From Trichlorobacter ammonificans (lineage in GTDB: Bacteria; Desulfobacterota; Desulfuromonadia; Geobacterales; Pseudopelobacteraceae): DNA of 64,000 nucleotides. Position numbers and translations under genes: made by a program. The stretch is taken from assembly GCF_933509905.1 (NCBI RefSeq), contig NZ_OW150024.1:2902001-2966000 (forward strand). Reading direction: 5' to 3'. Of the stretch, positions 1-12,550 are shown piece after piece; the stretch's first letter is position 1; every line of letters starts with the position of its first letter. The notes below the pieces were generated by a model that saw nothing but the letters and a program-made list of their open reading frames with translations, ran no database searches and was not told the origin of the DNA.

Positions 1-1622
1 AGCTTCTTCCCCTTGCAGGCGTTCACTTCCAGGTCGTTGTCGCGGTTGTGCTCGCCGATGATCATGCCGCCGTACACCTCGGTGCCGGGGCCGACGAACA
101 GGATACCCCGGGGCTGCAGGGCGTCCAGGGAGTAGGCCGTGGTCTCGCCGTGCTCCATGGCGATCAGCACCCCGTTCTTGCGGCCGGGGATGTCGCCCCG
201 GTAGGGGGCGTACTCGTGGAAGGTGTGGGTCATCACCGCAGTACCCCGGGTGTCGGTCAGCACCTCGCCCCGCAGGCCGATCAGACCGCGGGCGGGCACC
301 ACGAATTCAAGGCGCACCATTTCGCCCATGGGGTGCATGGCCACCATTTCGCCCTTGCGGGGGCCCATCTTTTCGATGATGGCGCCCTGGAATTCCGAGG
401 CCACATCCACCACCAGGTACTCCATCGGCTCCTGCTTGACCCCGTCCTTTTCCCGGACGATCACTTCCGGCTTGGAGACCGCCAGTTCAAACCCTTCCCG
501 GCGCATGTTCTCGATCAGGATGGAGAGGTGCAACTCCCCCCGGCCGGAGATCTTGAAGGTGTCCGGCGAATCGGTATCTTCAACCCGCAGCGAGACGTTG
601 GTGCGCAGCTCCTTGGTCAGCCGCTCCCGGATGTTGCGAGAGGTGACCCACTTGCCTTCACGGCCGGCAAAGGGCGAGGTGTTGACGATGAAGTTCATGG
701 CAAGGGTCGGTTCGTCGATGGAAACGTAGGGGACCGCCACCGGGTTTTCGGCCGAAGCCAGGGTCTCACCGATACTGATCTCGTCGAAACCGGCCACGGT
801 CACGATGTCGCCGGTGCCGGCCTCCTGAATCTCCACCTGCTTCAGCCCTTCGTAGCCCAACAGCTTGGTGATTCGGCCCCGGCTGACGGAGCCGTCCTGC
901 TTGATCATGGCCACGGTTTCACCCGACTTGACCTGACCGTTGAAAATCCGGCCGGTGGCGATCCGGCCGATGTAGTCGTTGTAGTCGATGTTGGCGATCA
1001 GCATCTGGAAGGGGGCCCTGGCGTCGCCCTTGGGGGGGCGGACGTTGGACTCCACCACGGCAAAGAGCGGCTCCATGCTGTTGGATTCGGCATTGATATC
1101 CAGCTTGGCGTAGCCCATCTTGGCACTGGTGTAGACCACCGGAAAGTCCAGCTGGTCGTCGTTGGCCTCCAGTTCGCAGAACAGGTCGAACACCATGTTC
1201 AGCACCTCGTCCGGCCGGGAGCCGGGGCGGTCGATCTTGTTGATCACCACGATCGGCTTCAGCCCCAGGTCCAGGGACTTCTTCAGCACGAAGCGGGTCT
1301 GGGGCATGGGGCCGTCCAGGGCATCCACCAGCAAAAGCACCGAATCCACCATCTTGAGCACCCGCTCCACCTCGCCGCCGAAATCGGCGTGGCCGGGGGT
1401 ATCCACGATGTTGATCTTGTACTGGCCATGGTGGATGGAGAGGTTCTTGGCCAGGATGGTGATGCCCCGCTCCTTCTCAATGTCGTTTGAGTCCATCACC
1501 CGCTCGGTGATGGCTTCGTTTTCGCGGAACACCCCGGAATGCTTCAGCATGGCATCCACCAGGGTGGTCTTGCCATGGTCGACGTGGGCGATGATGGCGA
1601 TATTGCGGATTCTCTCTTGCAT
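1..1622 (-). CDS. typA: GTP-binding protein TypA/BipA (partial, C-terminus beyond window)
   Basis: Ribosome-associated translational GTPase of the EF-G-like superfamily, thought to help 50S assembly and stress adaptation. The frame starts [20 protein letters not shown], with the P-loop at residues 12-20, followed by the [15 protein letters not shown] switch region. It is still open at the left edge after about 540 codons; the visible end ([12 protein letters not shown]...CKGKK) is a BipA C-terminal signature. About 60 residues of a usual ~600-residue protein lie outside. The start is the ATG at 1620-1622, sixteen bases after the helicase stop codon upstream on the same strand, so the two may be cotranscribed. 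Identity is secure; the operon is inference. Confidence 0.95.
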   Translation of the reverse strand, partial: MQERIRNIAIIAHVDHGKTTLVDAMLKHSGVFRENEAITERVMDSNDIEKERGITILAKNLSIHHGQYKINIVDTPGHADFGGEVERVLKMVDSVLLLVDALDGPMPQTRFVLKKSLDLGLKPIVVINKIDRPGSRPDEVLNMVFDLFCELEANDDQLDFPVVYTSAKMGYAKLDINAESNSMEPLFAVVESNVRPPKGDARAPFQMLIANIDYNDYIGRIATGRIFNGQVKSGETVAMIKQDGSVSRGRITKLLGYEGLKQVEIQEAGTGDIVTVAGFDEISIGETLASAENPVAVPYVSIDEPTLAMNFIVNTSPFAGREGKWVTSRNIRERLTKELRTNVSLRVEDTDSPDTFKISGRGELHLSILIENMRREGFELAVSKPEVIVREKDGVKQEPMEYLVVDVASEFQGAIIEKMGPRKGEMVAMHPMGEMVRLEFVVPARGLIGLRGEVLTDTRGTAVMTHTFHEYAPYRGDIPGRKNGVLIAMEHGETTAYSLDALQPRGILFVGPGTEVYGGMIIGEHNRDNDLEVNACKGKK

Positions 1623-1637
1623 CAAATGTGCTCTCCG

Positions 1638-2927
<1,290 letters not shown>

Positions 2928-3254
2928 GAGGATGTTTCCATTTCTGTTTTCCAGCAGGGAAAACCGTTTCCGGCAGCTTCCGGCGCAGGTCAACCATCGG
3001 CACAGGACTCTCCGTTACCGGTACGCGTGCAGGCGTTCCGGTTGGCAAGTGCATGGGTTGACGGACTGAAGGCGGAGGAGAAAGGCGTACCGGTCGGAAA
3101 CAACACAGGTCTGCGAAGAAAAACCTACAAGGGGACTGGAACAACTTTACTGCCCGCCAGGGCATCAAAAATAACTGTTTTTTATACGACAGAATGAAAT
3201 TGAAAAGCAAGCTAATTGTTGCGGGTGGCACACAGCGGTGGTAAAGTAACCGGC
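2928..3254. other. Divergent intergenic region rhlE/uvrB (327 bp)
   Basis: No convincing gene. It must hold the promoters of the divergent rhlE and uvrB genes, but I could not assign clear -35/-10 pairs. One visible structure is a perfect 10-base inverted repeat, ACCGGTACGC at 3017-3026 and GCGTACCGGT at 3085-3094, which could fold in the rhlE leader RNA. Long structured leaders are common for cold-induced helicase mRNAs, but this is only a suggestion. Confidence 0.4.
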
Positions 3255-5248
<1,994 letters not shown>

Positions 5249-5252
<4 letters not shown>

Positions 5253-6028
5253 CCTTGCTCTAGCGCCAGCAGGTCGTTGACCACCACCCCGGCCATGGTC
5301 AGGCCGAAGATGGCCGGAATATGGGCGCTGCTGCCCAGGATCACCCGCCGGTGCTCGCAGCTGAACTGCTGCTCGTCCTTGTTGGGGCAGATGCAGTCGC
5401 TCTTGCAGCCCCCCTGGTTGGCGTGGTCGATGCGGGCCTCCTCGGTGGAGTAGACGGTGGTGATGCCGTTTACGATGCCCCGCTTGCGCAGCAGCTTCCG
5501 TACATCCCGTGCCAGGCGGCAGGAATGGGTCTTTGAAATGTCCCCCACCTGGATCTTGGTGGGGTCCAGCTTGCCGGCCGCCCCCATGCTGGCGATAACC
5601 GGTATCCCCAGTTCCCGGCAGGTGGCCAGCAGGTGCAGCTTGGCGGTGATATGGTCGATGGCGTCCAGCACGTAGTCGTAGCCGTTGTCCAGCAGCAGTT
5701 CCCCGCAGCTTTCCGCGTTGTAGAACGCCTTGAACGGTCTGATTTCAGCATCGGGATTGATCCGGCGCATCCGCTCCGCCATCACCGCCGACTTGGCCTT
5801 GCCCACGGTATCGCTGGTGGCGTGGAGCTGGCGGTTCAGGTTGGTCAGGCAGATGTCGTCGAAATCAACGATGGTGATGGTGCCGATACCGGAACGGCAG
5901 AGCGCCTCGGCTGCGTAGCTGCCCACCCCGCCCAGGCCGAAGAGGGCCACGTGGCTGCTGCGCAGGCGCTCCAGCCCTTCTTTCCCCACCAGCAGTTCTG
6001 TGCGTGAAAAACGATGCAACGGCGCCAT
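5249..6028 (-). CDS. tcdA: tRNA threonylcarbamoyladenosine dehydratase (TcdA/CsdL-type E1-like protein)
   Basis: ThiF/MoeB/HesA-fold ATPase, 259 residues, likely cyclising t6A to ct6A at position 37 of ANN-decoding tRNAs. The sequence shows the nucleotide loop [18 protein letters not shown], the [13 protein letters not shown] motif, and a C-terminal [10 protein letters not shown] cysteine group. The ATG at 6028 lies 7 bases after the mnmA stop, behind AGGAGGAGTAACAGG, so it is the last gene of the SAM-riboswitch operon. Two tRNA-modification genes thus sit side by side. A different E1-like role, such as sulfur-carrier activation, cannot be excluded, but TcdA fits the motifs and length better. 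Confidence 0.85.
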
Positions 6029-6035
6029 GATCCTG

Positions 6036-7094
6036 TTACTCCTCCTCCGGGCCGACGATCCGGCCCCCGCCCAGCACCTCATCCCCCTGATAGAACACCA
6101 GTGCCTGACCGGGGGTGACCGAGCGCTGGGGTTCATGGAACCGGACCCGGCAGCGGTTGTTGGGCGCGATGGTCACCCGGCAGGCAACCGGCTGGTGACG
6201 ATAACGGATCTTGCAGGTAGTCTCGAACTCTTCAGCTGGCGGTTCAATAAGCCAACTGACCTCCTCGGCAGCCAGCCCGGCTTTTAGCAGGTGTTGCTGC
6301 TCCCCCACCACCAGCCGGTTGTGCTGCGTATCAATGGCCAGTACGTGCAGCGGTTCGCTCCAGGCGATCCCCATCCCCTTGCGCTGGCCGATGGTGTAGC
6401 GGTGCGTCCCTTGATGTCTGCCCACCACCCTACCGTTCAGATGGATGATCTCGCCCGGCGTTGCCGTGATGCCCCCCTGTCCCTCCAGAAAGGCCACGTA
6501 GTCGTCATTAGGGATGAAGCAGACCTCCTGGCTGTCGCTCTTCTGGGCCACCGGCAGGCCGAACTGCGCCGCCAGCCGCCGCACCTCGTCCTTGCTCTCC
6601 ACCTCCCCCAGAGGGAAGATGATCTGTCGCAACTGCTCCTGGGTCAGGGTGTAGAGGAAGTAGGTCTGGTCCTTGCGGCTGTTGCGGGCCACCCGCAGGT
6701 GGCTGGTGCCATCCGGGTCAACGGTCTTGCGCACGTAATGACCGGTGGCCAGGAATTCCGCTCCCAGCTCACGGGCTGTTTCCAGCAGCCGGCCAAATTT
6801 GATGAAGCGGTTGCAGCGCACGCAAGGGTTGGGGGTCTGGCCATTCTGATACTGGGCAATGAAATCGCTGATAATCAGCCGCCGGAACTCTTCTTCGAAG
6901 TCGGCCACATGGTGGGGAATGCCCAGATGGGCCGCCACCACGGCCGCATCGTGCACTGCCGAGCCGGGGCCGGTTTTCAGCGGTTCGAACAGGCGCATGG
7001 TGATGCCGAATACCTCGTGTCCCTGCTGCTGCAACAGGGCAGCGGTGGTGGAGGAGTCCACCCCGCCGCTCATGGCTACCGCTATTCTGCTCAT
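6036..7094 (-). CDS. mnmA: tRNA-specific 2-thiouridylase MnmA
   Basis: Adenylates and thiolates U34 of tRNA-Lys, -Glu and -Gln, using sulfur relayed from a cysteine desulfurase. The 352 residues begin with the PP-loop AVAMSGGVDSSTTAAL. The catalytic cysteine pair lies in TPNPCVRCNRFIKFG and, further on, SQEVCFIPNDDY; the HYVR tRNA-binding segment and the barrel C-terminus follow. Its ATG overlaps the stop of the upstream thiF gene by 4 bases (ATGA), indicating translational coupling. Placement in a methionine/SAM-controlled operon is notable because thiolation competes for the same sulfur supply. tRNA-Glu(TTC) and tRNA-Lys(TTT) encoded at 40 kb would be among its substrates. Confidence 0.95.
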   Translation of the reverse strand: MSRIAVAMSGGVDSSTTAALLQQQGHEVFGITMRLFEPLKTGPGSAVHDAAVVAAHLGIPHHVADFEEEFRRLIISDFIAQYQNGQTPNPCVRCNRFIKFGRLLETARELGAEFLATGHYVRKTVDPDGTSHLRVARNSRKDQTYFLYTLTQEQLRQIIFPLGEVESKDEVRRLAAQFGLPVAQKSDSQEVCFIPNDDYVAFLEGQGGITATPGEIIHLNGRVVGRHQGTHRYTIGQRKGMGIAWSEPLHVLAIDTQHNRLVVGEQQHLLKAGLAAEEVSWLIEPPAEEFETTCKIRYRHQPVACRVTIAPNNRCRVRFHEPQRSVTPGQALVFYQGDEVLGGGRIVGPEEE

Positions 7095-7894
7095 AGTTCT
7101 TCTCCCAGGATCAGCCGCACCGCCTGATTGGCCTGATGTCCGGCGGCAATGGCCACCCGCGGCGCCATCAGACCGTTGCCGGGCCGGGCCTCGGACAGAC
7201 CGTCCCCCACCAGGTAGAGCCGCGACGAAACCTTGCGGGTGATGATGCTGTTGTTGCTGTCATACCCGGCCAGCCCGGAGGCCGCCACCACGGTGCAGGC
7301 AGGCATCAGGGAAAGCACCGTATCCACCAGCATCGCCTTCATGTCGGCCCGGTCAAAGGCCTCCACCACCACGGAACAGGGGGCAAAAATCTGCGGGATG
7401 TTGGCGGGGTCCAGCATGACCCGGTGTGGTTCCACCGTGACGTAGGGGTTGATCCGTTGCAGGTTGGCGGCCAGGGCTTCCACCTTGTAGAGGCCGATCT
7501 GATCGACAAAATACTGCTGGCGGTTCAGGTTGGACGGCTCCACCACGTCAAAGTCGGCGATGATCAGGCAGCCGACGCCGATGCGGGCCAGGGCTGTCGC
7601 CACTGCCGAGCCCAGGCCGCCCACGCCGGCGATGCCGACAACAGCCTGTTTCAGACGAGCGTGGACACCGGGGGTGTGACGGGCCGCCATCAGGAATTCC
7701 AGCTCATCCTCTGAAGGCTGTTCGCCCCGCCGGATCAGAAACAGTTCGTCCCCCTCCTGCACCATGGTTTCTGGCGGCGCAGGAAAACCGTTCAGGATCA
7801 GCACGTCGGCGCCGGGCCGGAACTGTTCCGCCACCTGCCCCAAGGTGAGGCCGCCGGTGACGACGGCAGGTTGTTCGTTGATACGGATGTTCAT
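7091..7894 (-). CDS. thiF: ThiF-family sulfur-carrier adenylyltransferase with fused N-terminal ThiS-like domain
   Basis: 267 residues. Residues 1-60 look like a ThiS/MoaD-type beta-grasp domain (MNIRINEQPAVV...DGDELFLIRRG-like ending) that lacks a C-terminal Gly-Gly because it runs on into the E1 domain. The E1 part has the nucleotide loop GIAGVGGLGSAVATALARIG and DFDVVEPSNLNRQ. Proteins of this kind (ThiF family 2) activate a separate ThiS-like carrier. Here it sits between two trans-sulfuration enzymes and mnmA, 3 bases after metC, so a role in sulfur delivery to homocysteine, thiamine or tRNA is possible. No separate ThiS gene is visible nearby. The exact carrier partner is unknown. Confidence 0.82.
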   Translation of the reverse strand: MNIRINEQPAVVTGGLTLGQVAEQFRPGADVLILNGFPAPPETMVQEGDELFLIRRGEQPSEDELEFLMAARHTPGVHARLKQAVVGIAGVGGLGSAVATALARIGVGCLIIADFDVVEPSNLNRQQYFVDQIGLYKVEALAANLQRINPYVTVEPHRVMLDPANIPQIFAPCSVVVEAFDRADMKAMLVDTVLSLMPACTVVAASGLAGYDSNNSIITRKVSSRLYLVGDGLSEARPGNGLMAPRVAIAAGHQANQAVRLILGEEL

Positions 7895-7897
7895 GGT

Positions 7898-9031
7898 CTA
7901 CTGCATCGCCTGCTCAAGATCGGCGTACAGATCATCCGGATCTTCCAGTCCCACCGAAAGACGGATCAGGGTGTCGGTGATCCCCTTGCGCTCCCGTTCT
8001 TCCCTGGGCACCGAGGCATGGGACATCTTGGCCGGATAGGAGATGATGCTCTCCACCCCCCCCAGGCTGACCGCAAAGGCGGCCAGGTGGCTGTTCTCCA
8101 GCAGCCGTTTCGTGGTTTCCAGGGAGTCCACCTCAAAGGAGAAGACCGCCCCCGGCCCGTCGGCCTGGGCCTTGTGAATGGCGTACCCCGGATGTTCCGG
8201 CAGACCGGGGTAGTGGACCGCCGTCACCCTGGGATGGTTTTTCAGCCGCTCCACGATGATGCGGGTGTTTTCCTGGCTCTGGTCCATACGCACTTTCAGG
8301 GTCTTGATCCCGCGCAGGGTCAGGAAGGAATCCTGCGGCCCCAAACCGGTGCCGAAGGCGTTCTGGACGTAGCGGATGCGCTGGCCCAGCTCCTTGTCAT
8401 TGGTGACCGCAAAGCCGCAGATCACGTCGCTGTGGCCGTTCAGGAACTTGGTGCCGCTGTGCAGCACGATGTCGCAGCCCAACTCCAGTGGCCGCTGCAG
8501 GTAGGGGGTCATGAAGGTGTTGTCAACCAGGGTGATGATGCCGTGCCGTTTGGCGATTGCCGCGGCCCCTTTCAGGTCGGTGACCTTGAGCAGCGGGTTG
8601 GAGGGGGTCTCCAGGTAGAGCCCCTTGGTTTCCGGGCGGATGGCTGCCTCGATAGCAGAAAGGTCGGTGGCATCCACGAAGGTGGAGCTGACCCCCATCC
8701 GGCTGAAGATGGAGGTGAGCACCCGGTAGGCGCCGCCGTAAACATCGTCGCAGACCACCAGGTGGTCACCGGGGGAAAAGATCATCAGGGTGGTGGAGAT
8801 GGCGGCCATGCCGGAGGCAAAGGCCAGGCAGCGGCTTCCCCCCTCAAGGGTGGCGACCACCTCTTCGGCCGCCTCGCGGGTGGGGTTGTCCCCCCGGGCG
8901 TAGTCGTACTTGCCGAAATGCTCCATGGAGGTCTGGCGGTAGGTGGATATCTGGTAGATCGGCACCCCCAGGGCTCCGGTCTGCTGGTCGACGGTGGGGC
9001 CGCCGTGGATCATCTGTGTGGCGCGTTTCAT
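7898..9031 (-). CDS. Cystathionine gamma-lyase/beta-lyase-type PLP enzyme
   Basis: 377-residue Cys/Met-metabolism PLP enzyme. The PLP lysine lies in [12 protein letters not shown]; the phosphate-binding segment is FASGMAAIS and the substrate segment is [17 protein letters not shown]. In this family beta-lyases, gamma-lyases and gamma-synthases cannot be told apart from motifs alone. With a second paralogue directly upstream, the pair probably supplies gamma-synthase plus beta-lyase, or forward plus reverse trans-sulfuration. The gene starts 4 bases after its neighbour ends and belongs to the SAM-I riboswitch operon. Family is secure; the precise reaction is inference. Confidence 0.9.
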   Translation of the reverse strand: MKRATQMIHGGPTVDQQTGALGVPIYQISTYRQTSMEHFGKYDYARGDNPTREAAEEVVATLEGGSRCLAFASGMAAISTTLMIFSPGDHLVVCDDVYGGAYRVLTSIFSRMGVSSTFVDATDLSAIEAAIRPETKGLYLETPSNPLLKVTDLKGAAAIAKRHGIITLVDNTFMTPYLQRPLELGCDIVLHSGTKFLNGHSDVICGFAVTNDKELGQRIRYVQNAFGTGLGPQDSFLTLRGIKTLKVRMDQSQENTRIIVERLKNHPRVTAVHYPGLPEHPGYAIHKAQADGPGAVFSFEVDSLETTKRLLENSHLAAFAVSLGGVESIISYPAKMSHASVPREERERKGITDTLIRLSVGLEDPDDLYADLEQAMQ

Positions 9032-9035
9032 GGTG

Positions 9036-10172
9036 TTATCCCTCCAGGGCCTGCCGCAGGTCTTCGATCAGGTCGTCGGCATCCTCAATCCCCACCGACA
9101 GCCGCAGCAGCACGTTGTTGATCCCGAGTCGCGCCCGCAGTTCCGGCGGGATGTCGGCATGGGTCTGCACCTCAGGGAAGGTCATCAGGGTCTCCACCCC
9201 CCCCAGGCTCTCGGCAAAGGAGATCAGTTCGGTTTTCAGCAAAACTTGCTCGACCAGGGCATGATTGTCAACCTCGAAGGCGATCATGGCGCCGAATCCG
9301 CCCGACTGCTGTTTCATCAATTCGTGGTCCGGGTGCTCCTCAAGGCCGGGATAATGCACCGTGGTGATCCGGGGATGGCTGTTCAGCCAGGTGGCGATTT
9401 TCAGGGCGTTTTCCTGGTGCCGGTCCAGGCGGACCCCCAGGGTTTTCATCCCCCGGATGATCAGCCAGGAGTCCTGGGGGGCCAGCACCGCGCCGACGGA
9501 GTTCTGGTAGAAGTAAATCCGCTCCGCCAGGGCCGGGTCCTTGGCCACCACCAGCCCCCCCAGGGTGTCGTTGTGACCGGCCAGGTACTTGGTGGCGCTG
9601 TAGACGGTGATGTCGGCCCCCTGGTCCAGGGGACGCAGCAGGTAGGGAGTCAGGAAGGTGTTGTCGGCGATCAGCAGCAGCCCGCGACTTTTGGCCAGAC
9701 CTGCCAGGGCCGGCAGGTCGGCGAACTTGAGCAGCGGGTTGGTCAAGGTCTCCACGAACAGGGCCCTGGTCTCCGGCCTGATGGCCGCCTCAACCGCCGC
9801 CAGGTCGGTGGTGTCCACATAGGTGAAGGTGAGGCCGAACTGGTTGAACACCTTGTCGAAGAGGCGACAGGTGCCGCCGTAGAGATCCTCGGTCACGACA
9901 AAGTGGTCGCCGGCGTTGAACAGCATCAGCAGTCCGGTGATGGCGGCCATGCCGGTGGAATAGGCAAAGCCGCGCACGCCGCCGTCCAGACGGGCGATGC
10001 CGTCCTCAAGGGTCTGGCGGGTGGGGTTGCCGGAACGGGTGTAGTCGAAGCCGGTGCTCTGCCCCAGTCCCGGATGGCGGAAGGTGGCGGTCTGGTAGAT
10101 CGGTACCGATACCGAACCGGTACGGGTATCCCATTCCAGCCCAATCTGCACTGCCTGAGTCGTGATCTTCAT
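9036..10172 (-). CDS. metB: Cystathionine gamma-synthase-type PLP enzyme (first gene of SAM-I operon)
   Basis: 378-residue homologue of the gene downstream. The PLP lysine lies in YSATKYLAGHND, with YSTGMAAITGLL and SLGGVETLMTFPEVQTHAD also present. MetB condenses an activated homoserine with cysteine to cystathionine on the way to homocysteine. It is the first gene after a SAM-I riboswitch and terminator, which fits a role in methionine synthesis, and its ATG follows GGAGGAC with good spacing. The choice of metB for this gene rather than its neighbour is inferred from order only; O-acetylhomoserine sulfhydrylase activity is an alternative. Confidence 0.85.
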   Translation of the reverse strand: MKITTQAVQIGLEWDTRTGSVSVPIYQTATFRHPGLGQSTGFDYTRSGNPTRQTLEDGIARLDGGVRGFAYSTGMAAITGLLMLFNAGDHFVVTEDLYGGTCRLFDKVFNQFGLTFTYVDTTDLAAVEAAIRPETRALFVETLTNPLLKFADLPALAGLAKSRGLLLIADNTFLTPYLLRPLDQGADITVYSATKYLAGHNDTLGGLVVAKDPALAERIYFYQNSVGAVLAPQDSWLIIRGMKTLGVRLDRHQENALKIATWLNSHPRITTVHYPGLEEHPDHELMKQQSGGFGAMIAFEVDNHALVEQVLLKTELISFAESLGGVETLMTFPEVQTHADIPPELRARLGINNVLLRLSVGIEDADDLIEDLRQALEG

Positions 10173-10190
10173 TGATGTCCTCCAAAAATA

Positions 10191-10223
10191 AAAATCCCCT
10201 TCCGGGGTGCGGAAGAGGATTTT
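10191..10223 (-). terminator. Rho-independent terminator of the metB SAM-I riboswitch
   Basis: On the minus strand a 13-base stem with one mismatch (arms at 10211-10223 and 10191-10203) is followed by a T-rich run just before the metB ribosome-binding site. Its 5' arm overlaps bases complementary to the 3' side of the aptamer P1, the usual on/off design of S-box leaders. Confidence 0.85.
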
Positions 10224-10235
10224 TGCCAGGGCTCA

Positions 10236-10350
10236 CTCTTCCTTATCTCCCGAAACCGTTTGCACGGATTCGCTGGAATTGGCACCGCGCTGATTAAGGC
10301 CGGTTGCCGCGACGTCACAGGGCCAGTCCCTCGGTCGCTCTCGATAAGAA
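10236..10350 (-). promoter_or_regulatory. SAM-I (S-box) riboswitch controlling metB-metC-thiF-mnmA-tcdA
   Basis: Read on the minus strand, the leader carries the S-box core: a P1 strand with CTTATCGAGAG, then GAGGGACTGGCCC, CGGCAACC, GGTGCCAATTCCAGC, and a closing GAGATAAGG. A terminator follows before metB. High SAM should close P1, free the terminator and stop transcription of the five-gene operon. The match to known SAM-I conserved positions is strong by eye. Confidence 0.95.
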
Positions 10351-10389
10351 GTATGTTGTTTACTTTTTTTGTGTAAAAATACAGGTGTA

Positions 10390-10419
10390 TTTATGACAAA
10401 AGCACACAGATTTTGTCAA
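10390..10419 (-). promoter_or_regulatory. Sigma-70-type promoter of the metB operon
   Basis: On the minus strand, TTGACA (10414-10419) and CATAAA (10390-10395) are 18 bases apart, about 40 bases upstream of the SAM-I aptamer. The bioB leader has the same boxes and spacing. Confidence 0.65.
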
Positions 10420-10436
10420 TATTATTTTTCAGCAAA

Positions 10437-11273
10437 CTACGGCATTTCATTCATGGCGCCGGTACGGTACCCCTGCAGATCCACCGACACATAAGTAAAA
10501 CCGGCCTGTCGCACCAGCCGGAGCACATCGTCCCGCAGCGGACCCACCGCCCGGAGGAACTCATCCGGCCCCAGCTCCAGCCGGGCCACGGCATCATGGT
10601 AGCGCACCCGCAGCGTACGGAAGCCGAGCTCCATCAGGGCATCCTCGGCCTGCCCCACCTGCCGTACCCGCTCCGCAGTGATGGCGGTGCCGTAGGGAAA
10701 CCGGCTGGAGAGGCAGGCGTAGGCCGGCTTGTCCCAAGTGGGCAGCCCCAGGTGACGGGAGAGCCGCCGGATATCCTCCTTGGTCAGTTCCGCCTCCTCC
10801 AGAGGGCTACGCACGCCGATTTCACCGGCAGCAACCCGACCAGGGCGGTGGTCGCCGCGATCATCCAGGTTGGTACCGTCCAGCACCCAGGCGTACCCTT
10901 CGGCATCGGCGATCTCCCGCAGCTTGCCGAACAACTCTTTTTTGCAGTAGTAGCAGCGGTTACGGGGGTTGTGGGTAAACTCCGGGATGTCCAGTTCCTC
11001 GGAACGCACCTCCCGCTGGCGGCCGCCGATCAGTGTCGCCAGCTCCCGTGCCTGTTGCCGCTCCCGCTCCGGATAGGTGGCTGACGTGGCGGTCACCGCC
11101 AGCGCCCGCTCACCCAGCTGGGCAACGGCAACCGCGAACAGCAGGGTGGAGTCAACGCCGCCGGAAAAGGCCACCAGGCAACTGCCCATTTCCCGCAGAA
11201 TCTGCTCCAGTCGCTCCTTCTTGGTTGCAAGCTCGGCGGAAAGCGGCTCAGGTGTCATACCAACGCGGTCCAT
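10437..11273 (-). CDS. larE: ATP-dependent sacrificial sulfur transferase LarE
   Basis: PP-loop enzyme that, in lactate racemase maturation, donates sulfur to the nickel-pincer cofactor precursor. Seen: VAFSGGVDSTLLFAVA, NRCYYCKKELF, GTNLDDRGDHRPGR, and the segment LGLPTWDKPAYACLSSRFPYG carrying the conserved sacrificial cysteine. About 278 residues, the family length. Start is uncertain: an in-frame GTG at 11291 overlaps bioB, and ATGs lie at 11273 and 11258; I chose 11273. The frame follows bioB with almost no gap, so it is under the second SAM-I riboswitch. No larA, larB or larC is visible, so the acceptor molecule may differ. Confidence 0.88.
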   Translation of the reverse strand: MDRVGMTPEPLSAELATKKERLEQILREMGSCLVAFSGGVDSTLLFAVAVAQLGERALAVTATSATYPERERQQARELATLIGGRQREVRSEELDIPEFTHNPRNRCYYCKKELFGKLREIADAEGYAWVLDGTNLDDRGDHRPGRVAAGEIGVRSPLEEAELTKEDIRRLSRHLGLPTWDKPAYACLSSRFPYGTAITAERVRQVGQAEDALMELGFRTLRVRYHDAVARLELGPDEFLRAVGPLRDDVLRLVRQAGFTYVSVDLQGYRTGAMNEMP

Positions 11274-11278
11274 GAACG

Positions 11279-12274
11279 TCAGTGCCTGCACGAGGCCACG
11301 GTCAACTGCAGGTCAACGAGCAGTTGCCGGTCGGCATCGGGGTTGCGCCCCTTTTTGGTCAGATAATCGCCGGTCATCATGCCGCTGGCGCCGGCGGCGA
11401 ATATCCAGGACTGCAGTTCCCGCAGGTTGCGTTCCCGACCGCCGCAGACCGTGATCTTGCGGTCCGGCAGCAGGAAACGGTAGAGGGCGATGGTCTGCAG
11501 ACAATCGATGGGGGTGAGGTAATCCGCATCCTGCAAGGCGGTTCCCGGCACCGGATCCAGGAAGTTGATCGGTATGGAATCCACCCCCAGTTCCCGCAGC
11601 AAGAGCGCCAGCTCGATCCGCTGGGCAACGGACTCCCCCATGCCGAAGATACCGCCGCAGCAGACCTTGAGGCCGGCCCGCTTGGCGTTTCTCACTGTCT
11701 CCACATCTTCTTCGTAGCGGTGGGTGGTGCAGATAGAGGGGAAGAAGGACGCGGCCGTCTCCAGGTTGTGGTGGTAGGTGACCATGCCGGCCTCTTTCAG
11801 GGCACGGGCGGTTTCATAGTCAATGATCCCCAGGGAGCAGGAGGGTTCAACCGCCCCTGCTGCCGCAACCCGGCGTACCGCCGCGCAAAGCTCCTCCAGT
11901 TCCGCCCCGGCTGAGATACCGGTACCGCTGGTGATGATGCCGAAGCACTCGGAGCCGATCTGTTCGGCCTGCCGGGCCTGCTCGGCGATGGTGTCGGCGT
12001 TCACCAGGGGGTAGACCGGTGTTTCCGTGCTGTGATGGGCCGACTGGGCGCAGAAGGAGCAGTTTTCCGGACAGCGCCCCGACTTGGCATTGATGATGGA
12101 GCAGAGGGACACCTCCGCACCGAACTGTTGTTCCCGGATACGGCTGGCGCCGGCAAAGAGCTGGATCAGGTCGGCCCCGTGGGCGCCGGCAAGCACCAGG
12201 GCCTCGTCGGCACTCAGCCGATGGCCGTTCAGGACCTGTTCCGTCAGATCGTCGATAACGGTTTTCAGGGACAT
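11279..12274 (-). CDS. bioB: Biotin synthase
   Basis: Radical-SAM enzyme that inserts sulfur into dethiobiotin. The 331 residues include the radical-SAM cysteines in SGRCPENCSFCAQS, the SAM-binding segment ITSGTGIS, and NFLDPVPGTAL. Later cysteines and arginine for the sacrificial [2Fe-2S] cluster are in the expected region (CGGIFGMGES). The start ATG at 12274 follows AAAGGATGAAG. It is the first gene downstream of a SAM-I riboswitch, with larE directly after it. Other biotin genes (bioA, D, F, birA) are not in the window. A BioB-like enzyme acting on another substrate cannot be ruled out, but the motifs are standard. Confidence 0.93.
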   Translation of the reverse strand: MSLKTVIDDLTEQVLNGHRLSADEALVLAGAHGADLIQLFAGASRIREQQFGAEVSLCSIINAKSGRCPENCSFCAQSAHHSTETPVYPLVNADTIAEQARQAEQIGSECFGIITSGTGISAGAELEELCAAVRRVAAAGAVEPSCSLGIIDYETARALKEAGMVTYHHNLETAASFFPSICTTHRYEEDVETVRNAKRAGLKVCCGGIFGMGESVAQRIELALLLRELGVDSIPINFLDPVPGTALQDADYLTPIDCLQTIALYRFLLPDRKITVCGGRERNLRELQSWIFAAGASGMMTGDYLTKKGRNPDADRQLLVDLQLTVASCRH

Positions 12275-12348
12275 CGGTTACTTCATCCTTTCTTCAAACG
12301 TGCTTGTGGGCGACAAACGCAGCACGCAGGCAATCCATCAGGAAACGA

Positions 12349-12379
12349 AAAATCCCCTTCCGTCAAACGGGAAGAGGAT
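12349..12379 (-). terminator. Rho-independent terminator of the bioB SAM-I riboswitch
   Basis: Minus-strand hairpin with arms at about 12368-12379 and 12349-12362 followed by GGATTTTTCGTTT. It resembles the metB leader terminator in sequence (both contain CCTCTTCC and GGAAGGGGATTTTT). Confidence 0.8.
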
Positions 12380-12392
12380 CCGACCGTACCAT

Positions 12393-12511
12393 CTCTTCCT
12401 TATCGGTCGAAGCCGCTGCGGCCGCTTCGTGGGAGTTGGCACCGTACCCCAGGGAAAATGGTTGCCGCGACGTCACCGGGCCAGTCCCTTGGTCGCTCCC
12501 GATAAAGACTA
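12393..12511 (-). promoter_or_regulatory. SAM-I (S-box) riboswitch controlling bioB-larE
   Basis: Minus-strand leader with the S-box core: CTTTATCGGGAGCGACC, AAGGGACTGGCCC, CGGCAACC, GGTGCCAACTCCC, and closing CCGATAAGG. A terminator and the bioB start follow. SAM-I aptamers normally sit before methionine, cysteine or SAM genes; bioB is an unusual target (see findings). The region from here to the PilZ gene (12512-12630) holds the promoter and no further gene. Confidence 0.93.
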
Positions 12512-12550
12512 TGTTTGTTTACCATTTTTGTGAGCTTAGCGGGGCGTTCA

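Noticed and set aside
48-1490. Long open frame (480 codons) on the plus strand opposite bipA
   Set aside because: His/Gly/Asp-rich translation typical of an antisense shadow; bipA on the minus strand is unmistakable.
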